A stretch of 64,000 bases of DNA from Niveispirillum lacus (GTDB lineage: Bacteria > Pseudomonadota > Alphaproteobacteria > Azospirillales > Azospirillaceae). The stretch is taken from the NCBI RefSeq assembly GCF_002251795.1, contig NZ_NOXU01000031.1, positions 372,001-436,000 on the forward strand, read 5' to 3'. The notes below the pieces were generated by a model. That model saw only the letters and a list, made by a program, of their open reading frames with translations, ran no database searches and was not told the DNA's origin. Both the position numbers and the translations under genes were made by a program. The first letter of the stretch is position 1, and each line of letters opens with the position of its first letter. This document shows, one piece after another, positions 56,821-64,000 of this stretch.

Positions 56821-56986
56821 GGGACCGCCCGTCACATGGTCAGCGCGCCGTCATGACCGATGCAGGGGCGTCGGTTGCGCGGGTGTTGTGTGCCATATTC
56901 ACGCCTTATCGCCTGAGGACACTTTTCCCGTCCCTGCCGACGCGGTAGGGTCGCGCCATCGCAAACCCTGCCAATTGTGGTTCCTG

Positions 56987-57907
56987 ATGATCCGCCCCCT
57001 GCGTTCCGCCAGCCCCTCTCCGCGCCGCTGCTTGACAGTGGCCGCCGTGGCGTTGGCCACCGTCCTTGGTGCAATGCCGGCCTGGGGCCAGTCCGATCCC
57101 CGTGATCTGGCCAACCGGCTGCAGCGACTGGAGAATGAGGTGCAGACGCTGAACCGCGAGGTTTATCGCGGTGGCGCCCGTCCGCCCGCCGTTGGCGGGG
57201 CGGCGCCGGTCATGGGCGGCAATGTGGCCGCGGACTTTGAGGTGCGCCTGCAGCGCCTGGAGTCGGAGATGCAGACCCTGACCGGCCGATATGAGGAGGC
57301 AACCTTCCAGGTCGCGCAGTTGCGCGAACAGCTTGCCAAGATGCAGCAGGATCTGGAGTTCCGCCTTGCCCGGTTGGAACAGGGGCAGGCGGGAGGGTTA
57401 ACCGCCGCCGCGCCGACGCCGGGGGCCGAGCCGGCACCCGCTGCTGACACAGCCAGCAAACCGGCGGCCGCGCCGGTGGCAGCGGCCACCCCGCCCGCCC
57501 CGACCAATCTGCCCAGCGGGACGGTACAGGAACAGTATGATCTGGCGTTCAACCTGCTGCGAGAGGCGCAGTATGAGCGGGCCGAGACCGCCTTCAGCGC
57601 CTTCATCCAGGCCAATGCGGCCAGCTCCCTGGCCAGCAACGCCCAGTATTGGCTGGGCGAAACCTATTATGTGCGTGGCAAATACAAGGAAGCGGCCGTC
57701 GCCTTTGCCGAGGGCTATCAGAAATACCCCAAGAGCCAGAAGGCTCCCGACGCCTTGCTGAAGCTGTCGCTGTCTCTGTCGGCGATGAAGTCAAACGAGG
57801 ACGCTTGCGCGGCTCTGACGGAACTGAACCGCGCCTACAGGGCGACCGCACCGCAGACGATTCTGCGTCGGGCTGAGGCTGAGCGGAACCGGCTGAAGTG
57901 CAAGTGA
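56987..57907 (+). CDS. cpoB: Cell division coordinator CpoB (YbgF)
   Basis: CpoB links peptidoglycan synthesis by PBP1b with Tol-driven constriction. The 306-residue protein has a signal peptide (ending AMPAWGQ). A coiled coil follows (LANRLQRLENEVQTLNREV and RLQRLESEMQTL, trimerisation domain), then an Ala/Pro-rich linker, and a C-terminal TPR domain (EQYDLAFNLLREAQYERAET, NAQYWLGETYYVRGKYKEAA). The ATG at 56987 starts the signal peptide. The frame extends upstream to 56819 without relevance. Its stop overlaps tilS. Confidence 0.92.
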   Translation: MIRPLRSASPSPRRCLTVAAVALATVLGAMPAWGQSDPRDLANRLQRLENEVQTLNREVYRGGARPPAVGGAAPVMGGNVAADFEVRLQRLESEMQTLTGRYEEATFQVAQLREQLAKMQQDLEFRLARLEQGQAGGLTAAAPTPGAEPAPAADTASKPAAAPVAAATPPAPTNLPSGTVQEQYDLAFNLLREAQYERAETAFSAFIQANAASSLASNAQYWLGETYYVRGKYKEAAVAFAEGYQKYPKSQKAPDALLKLSLSLSAMKSNEDACAALTELNRAYRATAPQTILRRAEAERNRLKCK

Positions 57908-59211
57908 GCCCCCCCATCGAGCCGGTTGGTTTTGACCGGCTGATGCGGGGGGTGGGGCCGTTCGAGTCGGCCCCCCAGATCGCCGTCGGTGTCTCCGGTG
58001 GCGCCGACAGCGTGGCCCTGACCCTGTTGCTGGCCCGCTGGGTGGGTCAGCGCGGGGGCCGCCTTCTGGCGCTGACCGTTGATCATGGTTTGCGCGCCGA
58101 CAGCCATGCCGAGGCCGCCAAGGTCGCCGCATGGATGGCAAATCTGGGTATCGAGCATCGAATTCTGCCCTGGGTAGGGGAGAAGCCCACAACCGGTATC
58201 CAGGCCGGCGCACGCCACGCACGTCTGCGCCTGCTGGCCGATGCGGCCGCAGCGCAGGGCATTCTGCATTTGGCGCTGGCCCACCATGCCGATGACCAGG
58301 CAGAGACGCATCGCCTGCGTGCCGACCGCGCCAGCGGGTCGCAAGGGCTTGCCGGCATGCCCGCAATCCGCGAGATGGACCATCTGCGGCTGATCCGGCC
58401 GCTTCTGCCGGTCGCCAAGGCGCGGCTGGTCGCCACCTGTCAGGCCTGGGGTCAGGCCTGGGTGGAGGACCCGTCTAACGGCAATCCGGCCTTTGCCCGC
58501 GCCCGGCTGCGCCTGTCGCAGTCGGTCGGCGCGAATGAGGCGCAGGCGGCCCAGACCGCCGCCACAGCGCGTGCGATCCTGGATGGGGATGTGGCGCGGT
58601 TGTTGGCCATGCATGCCCGGTTTCAGCCCGAAGGCTGGGTTGTGCTGAATCGGGCCTTGCTCGACGCCCCGAACGACCGGGTGCAGCCATTGGTCGCATC
58701 CCTGCTGCGCGCCGTGGGCGGGGCTGCTTATCCGCCATCGCCCGCTTCCATAGCGGATCTGCTCCAAGGCCTGCGCGAACAGCCCGATCGTGGGCGGACA
58801 CTGGCCGGATGCCGCTTCATGCCACTGACCGATGGCTGGCGGCTGCTGCGGGAAGCACGTAACCTCCAGGGCCCTGCCCGGTTTCGTGGCGGCGGTACCC
58901 CGGTCACGTGGGACGGGCGATTCCGCTTGTCCGCCGAACGGGTTGGTGACTACAGCGTCCGTGCCCTGGATGATGCGTTATGGCGTCTGGCGCGGGCTGA
59001 CCGTCCGGACCTGTCGCGGGTTGATATGCCGGCTTCCCTGCGCTGGACCCTGCCGGCAGTTCTGTCTGGGGACCGGCTTATCGCCATACCCCATCTGCTC
59101 TATACTGCCGCCGACATGCCCGATCCGGGTGTGTCCGTGGTGCCATTGGTATCGGTTCCGGCGGTTCCCGCACGGTTCGCTGTTGTCACCGCCGCAGATG
59201 ACATTATCTAA
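57904..59211 (+). CDS. tilS: tRNA-Ile lysidine synthase TilS
   Basis: TilS modifies C34 of tRNA-Ile(CAU) to lysidine so that it reads AUA. The 435-residue protein has the N-type ATP pyrophosphatase P-loop GVSGGADSVALTLLL, VDHGLRADSHAEA, HHADDQAETHRLR and WVEDPSNGNPAFARARLR, all diagnostic. The start is GTG at 57904, overlapping the cpoB TGA by four bases; an alternative GTG lies at 57898. FtsH follows after 55 bp, the common tilS-ftsH order. Confidence 0.93.
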   Translation: MSPPIEPVGFDRLMRGVGPFESAPQIAVGVSGGADSVALTLLLARWVGQRGGRLLALTVDHGLRADSHAEAAKVAAWMANLGIEHRILPWVGEKPTTGIQAGARHARLRLLADAAAAQGILHLALAHHADDQAETHRLRADRASGSQGLAGMPAIREMDHLRLIRPLLPVAKARLVATCQAWGQAWVEDPSNGNPAFARARLRLSQSVGANEAQAAQTAATARAILDGDVARLLAMHARFQPEGWVVLNRALLDAPNDRVQPLVASLLRAVGGAAYPPSPASIADLLQGLREQPDRGRTLAGCRFMPLTDGWRLLREARNLQGPARFRGGGTPVTWDGRFRLSAERVGDYSVRALDDALWRLARADRPDLSRVDMPASLRWTLPAVLSGDRLIAIPHLLYTAADMPDPGVSVVPLVSVPAVPARFAVVTAADDII

Positions 59212-59266
59212 TGGGAGGAGTTCCACCGGGCCTGCCCGGGGGTGCGGTCGATGAAAGGTCAGGGCT

Positions 59267-61195
<1,929 letters not shown>

Positions 61196-61224
61196 CCCCG
61201 ACTGTCGATAGCGGAGTGAACAGG

Positions 61225-61260
61225 CCCCCGGCGTGATCAGCGTCGGGGGTTTGTCGTTTT
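61225..61260 (+). terminator. Intrinsic terminator after ftsH
   Basis: CCCCCGGCG (61225-61233) pairs with CGTCGGGGG (61241-61249) across a 7-nt loop, with one G-U pair. A T-rich run (TTTGTCGTTTT) follows. It sits 30 bp after the ftsH stop. Confidence 0.85.
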
Positions 61261-61345
61261 GAGGTTCAATCAGGTCGCCACTTGCTTGCCGCCCTGACGA
61301 TGGTCCGGGAGGCCGCGATGGCGCGTTGTTTTTGGTTGAGGACCC

Positions 61346-62335
61346 ATGCACTGCCCGCTTGCCCTTTTTTCCGGCCCCGCCGCTCGTGCGGCCCTGGCTC
61401 TGGGTATGGCCCGCCCGCTGGCCGGTAGTCCGCTGGCCTTCACGCTGGTGGAGACGGCGGCCGGCATTTTGCCGGCAACGGCGCTGCCGCTTGACCACCC
61501 GCTGACCATGCCGCGCAGCCCTTGGGCCGGGTTTGATCTGTCGCGGCCCCTCATCATGGGTATCGTCAATGTCACGCCTGATAGTTTTTCTGACGGGGGT
61601 GATCATGAAAATGCCGATGCCGCTATCGCCCATGGTCGCCGCCTGCTGGCGGAGGGGGCGGATATTCTGGATATCGGTGGCGAGTCGACCCGGCCAGGGG
61701 CAGCACCGGTGCCGGTAGCGGTAGAGATTGCGCGGGTCGTGCCCGTGATCCGGGCGCTGGCCGCAGAGGGGGCAGTCATCTCCATCGATACCCGCCATGC
61801 CGCCGTGATGCAGGCGGCGGCAGAGGCGGGGGCCAGGATTATCAATGATGTCACAGCGCTGACCGGCGACCCGGACAGCCTGTCGGTCGCCGCTGCAACG
61901 GGCCTGCCCGTCATCCTGATGCATATTCAAGGCGAGCCGCAGACCATGCAGGATGCCCCCCACTATGACGATGTCATCGGGGAGGTGCTGGCCTGGCTTG
62001 CGCAGCGTATTGACGCGGCGGTGGCGGCCGGCATTGGCCGGGACCGGATTGCCATCGATCCCGGTATCGGATTCGGCAAGGACCTGTCGCATAATGTCGC
62101 GCTGCTGGCCCGAACCGCCGCCCTGCACGGGCTGGGCTGTCCCCTGCTGATCGGGGTCAGCCGTAAACGTTTCATCGCGGCCTTGTCGGCCGGCGAGGCA
62201 CCGAAGGACCGTGTGGCCGGGTCTATTGCCGCGGCCCTGCACAGCCTGGGTCAGGGCGCCCATATCCTGCGTGTGCATGACGTGGCCGCGACGATGCAGG
62301 CCGTCGCCGTGTGGCAGGCCTTGCAATCGGCGTGA
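61346..62335 (+). CDS. folP: Dihydropteroate synthase FolP
   Basis: FolP condenses pABA with the pterin pyrophosphate in folate synthesis. The 329-residue protein has the family motifs MGIVNVTPDSFSDGG, DIGGESTRPGA, ISIDTRHAAV, NDVTALTGD, DPGIGFGKDLSHN and GVSRKRF with RVHDVAAT near the end. About 50 N-terminal residues precede the usual start of the barrel; an internal ATG at 61508 (MPRSPWAG) is an alternative. GAGG lies 5 nt before the ATG at 61346. It is followed by glmM, as in many proteobacteria. Confidence 0.95.
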   Translation: MHCPLALFSGPAARAALALGMARPLAGSPLAFTLVETAAGILPATALPLDHPLTMPRSPWAGFDLSRPLIMGIVNVTPDSFSDGGDHENADAAIAHGRRLLAEGADILDIGGESTRPGAAPVPVAVEIARVVPVIRALAAEGAVISIDTRHAAVMQAAAEAGARIINDVTALTGDPDSLSVAAATGLPVILMHIQGEPQTMQDAPHYDDVIGEVLAWLAQRIDAAVAAGIGRDRIAIDPGIGFGKDLSHNVALLARTAALHGLGCPLLIGVSRKRFIAALSAGEAPKDRVAGSIAAALHSLGQGAHILRVHDVAATMQAVAVWQALQSA

Positions 62336-62359
62336 TATAGGTTCTGTCACAGTTTGATC

Positions 62360-62383
62360 AGCCGGCGTGGGGCCGGCTTTCCT
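62360..62383 (+). terminator. GC hairpin between folP and glmM
   Basis: AGCCGGC (62360-62366) and GCCGGCT (62372-62378) are inverted arms around a 5-nt loop followed by TTCCT. The T-tract is poor, so it is at best a weak attenuator or terminator before glmM. Confidence 0.35.
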
Positions 62384-62396
62384 GGGACGTATAGAC

Positions 62397-63767
62397 ATGT
62401 CGCGTAAATTGTTCGGCACGGATGGCATCCGCGGTACCGCCAATACCGAGCCGATGACGGCGGAGACGGCGTTGAAGGCGGCGATGGCCGCCGCCCTGCA
62501 TTTCCGGCGCGGGGACCATCGCCATACCGTAGTGATCGCCAAGGACACCCGCTTGTCCGGCTATATGCTGGAGCCGGCCCTGACGGCGGGCTTTATCTCC
62601 ATGGGCATGGATGTGATCCTGGTGGGGCCGCTGCCCACGCCGGCGGTGGCCATGCTGACCCGGTCCATGCGCGCCGATCTGGGCGTCATGCTGTCAGCCA
62701 GCCATAATCCGTTTCAGGACAATGGCATCAAGCTGTTCGGGCCGGACGGATACAAATTATCGGATGAGTTCGAGGCTGAGATTGAGGCGCGCATGGACCT
62801 GCCATTCGCGCCTGACCTGGCGGCCCCGCGCGATCTGGGCCGGGCGCAGCGCATGGAAGATGCGTCCGGCCGCTATATCGAAGTCGTGAAAAGCAGTTTC
62901 CCGCGTGCCCTGCGCCTCGACGGGATGAAGATCGTCGTCGATTGTGCCCATGGTGCCGCCTATAAGGTGGCGCCGCGGGTGCTGTATGAGTTGGGGGCCG
63001 AGGTCGTCACCCTGTTCAACCAGCCCAACGGCTTCAATATCAATGACAAATGCGGGGCCACCAGCCCGGCCGCCATGCGTGCGGCCGTGGTGGAACACAA
63101 GGCTGACCTGGGCATTGCGCTGGATGGTGACGCCGACCGCCTGATCCTGGCTGATGAGACGGGCACACAGATCGACGGTGATCAGATCATGGCCCTGATC
63201 GGCCAGAGCTGGGCCGAAAGCGGTCGGCTGCGCGGTGGCGGGGTGGTCGCCACGGTCATGTCCAACATGGGCATGGAACTGCATTTGAAAAAGCTGGGCC
63301 TGACCCTGGCGCGCACGGCGGTGGGCGACCGTTATGTGGTAGAGCATATGCGCGAGCATGGGTTCAATGTCGGCGGCGAACAGTCAGGCCATGTGGTCCT
63401 GCCTGACTTTGCCACCACCGGCGACGGGTTGCTGGCTGCGTTGCAGGTGCTGGCCTGCATCCGCAAGGCCGGCCGGCCCGCGTCGGAGGTGCTGCGTGTA
63501 TTTCAACCGCTGCCGCAATTGCTGAAGAATGTGCGTTACGACGCCTCCACCGGCATCCGCCCGCTGGAGGCTGACAGCGTCATGGCGGCCATCCGCGCAG
63601 GTGAGGAGACACTGGCAGGTGTGGGCCGTGTCCTGATCCGCAAATCGGGTACCGAACCGCTGATCCGGGTGATGGCGGAGGGCGAGGATGATGGGCTGGT
63701 CAACCGTGTCGTCGATGATATCTGCGACGCGGTGCGGCGGGTGACCCATTCCGTGGCGGCGGAATAA
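62397..63767 (+). CDS. glmM: Phosphoglucosamine mutase GlmM
   Basis: GlmM converts glucosamine 6-phosphate to glucosamine 1-phosphate for UDP-GlcNAc. The 456-residue protein has [11 protein letters not shown], the phosphoserine loop [11 protein letters not shown] (Ser102), the metal loop DGDADRL, the sugar-binding GGEQSGHV and the C-terminal phosphate-binding [14 protein letters not shown]. The ATG at 62397 is canonical; an upstream in-frame codon lies at 62367. thiD follows after 11 bases. Confidence 0.97.
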   Translation: MSRKLFGTDGIRGTANTEPMTAETALKAAMAAALHFRRGDHRHTVVIAKDTRLSGYMLEPALTAGFISMGMDVILVGPLPTPAVAMLTRSMRADLGVMLSASHNPFQDNGIKLFGPDGYKLSDEFEAEIEARMDLPFAPDLAAPRDLGRAQRMEDASGRYIEVVKSSFPRALRLDGMKIVVDCAHGAAYKVAPRVLYELGAEVVTLFNQPNGFNINDKCGATSPAAMRAAVVEHKADLGIALDGDADRLILADETGTQIDGDQIMALIGQSWAESGRLRGGGVVATVMSNMGMELHLKKLGLTLARTAVGDRYVVEHMREHGFNVGGEQSGHVVLPDFATTGDGLLAALQVLACIRKAGRPASEVLRVFQPLPQLLKNVRYDASTGIRPLEADSVMAAIRAGEETLAGVGRVLIRKSGTEPLIRVMAEGEDDGLVNRVVDDICDAVRRVTHSVAAE

Positions 63768-63778
63768 AGGGGACGGTG

Positions 63779-64000
63779 ATGAAGGGACGCGTTCTGGTCA
63801 TTGCCGGGTCGGATTCCGGCGGTGGTGCTGGCATCCAGGCCGATATCAAGGCGGTCACGGCGCTGAACGGCTATGCCATGACGGCGATCACCGCGCTGAC
63901 GGCACAGGATACCAAGGGGGTCCATGGCGTGCTGCCGGTCCCTATTGATTTCCTGGTGCAGCAGATCAGCTTGGTTCTGGCCGATATCGGGGCCGATGCC
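63779..64000 (+). CDS. thiD: Hydroxymethylpyrimidine (phosphate) kinase ThiD, 3' end outside the window
   Basis: The first 74 codons read MKGRVLVIAGSDSGGGAGIQ and ADIKAVTALNGYAMTAITAL TAQDT (in parts), then GVHGVLPVPIDFLVQQISLV. This is the N-terminus of ThiD, which phosphorylates HMP and HMP-P in thiamine synthesis. AGGGGA lies before the ATG at 63779. The gene runs off the right edge. Confidence 0.92.
   Translation, partial: MKGRVLVIAGSDSGGGAGIQADIKAVTALNGYAMTAITALTAQDTKGVHGVLPVPIDFLVQQISLVLADIGADA

Overview
The window is 64 kb of high-GC chromosome from an alphaproteobacterium. It is most likely a member of the Rhodospirillales near the Azospirillaceae (Niveispirillum/Azospirillum type). 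This is inferred from protein sequence character, the dapF-mtaB-ftsY and tol-pal-cpoB-tilS-ftsH-folP-glmM gene orders, dnaG next to a long rpoD, and a FabI with an alphaproteobacterial active-site variant. No rRNA or tRNA gene, CRISPR array, prophage or transposase was found. Most of the window is housekeeping.

Layout. 0.3-4.3 kb: dnaG and rpoD. 4.4-6.8 kb: a broken ParE toxin gene, fliG and two small exported proteins, all on the minus strand. 7.2-10.3 kb: a lipid A operon waaA-lpxK-lpxL-like. 10.3-17.7 kb: RNA modification and DNA metabolism genes (cupin, tadA, rluB, rsmD, a diguanylate cyclase, xseA, yqaA, a transglutaminase-like protein). 17.7-21.4 kb is the accessory core: five 43-bp repeat units, mntA with a hepT gene cut after about 18 codons, and a 2.5-kb AT-rich four-gene minus-strand cassette (methyltransferase, NTF2-like protein, membrane protein, P-loop kinase) that does not look native. 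21.4-25.9 kb: methionine synthase split into two genes with a vapBC module between them, and an operator-like palindrome upstream. 26-35 kb: a 7TMR-DISM histidine kinase, a pentapeptide protein, a SpoIIAA-like protein, hisS, two tandem exported DUF2807-like proteins and amn. 34.8-38.1 kb: dapF-mtaB-ftsY. 38.2-47.8 kb: a RelE/ParE-type TA pair, rsmC-like, gtrA-like, a 1004-residue class A PBP, nrdB with NrdR boxes, a DUF2256 gene, a bactofilin-like membrane protein, fabI and a DUF4239-like protein. 48-52 kb: yebC and a ruvC-vapBC-ruvA-ruvB operon in which the toxin gene overlaps ruvA. 52-58 kb: ybgC-tolQRAB-pal-cpoB. 58-64 kb: tilS, ftsH, folP, glmM and the start of thiD.

The most unusual content is the toxin-antitoxin load (five loci in 64 kb, two of them broken), the foreign four-gene cassette that ends hepT, and the 43-bp repeat array beside it. 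Functions are assigned from recognisable motifs and family knowledge. No database search was run.
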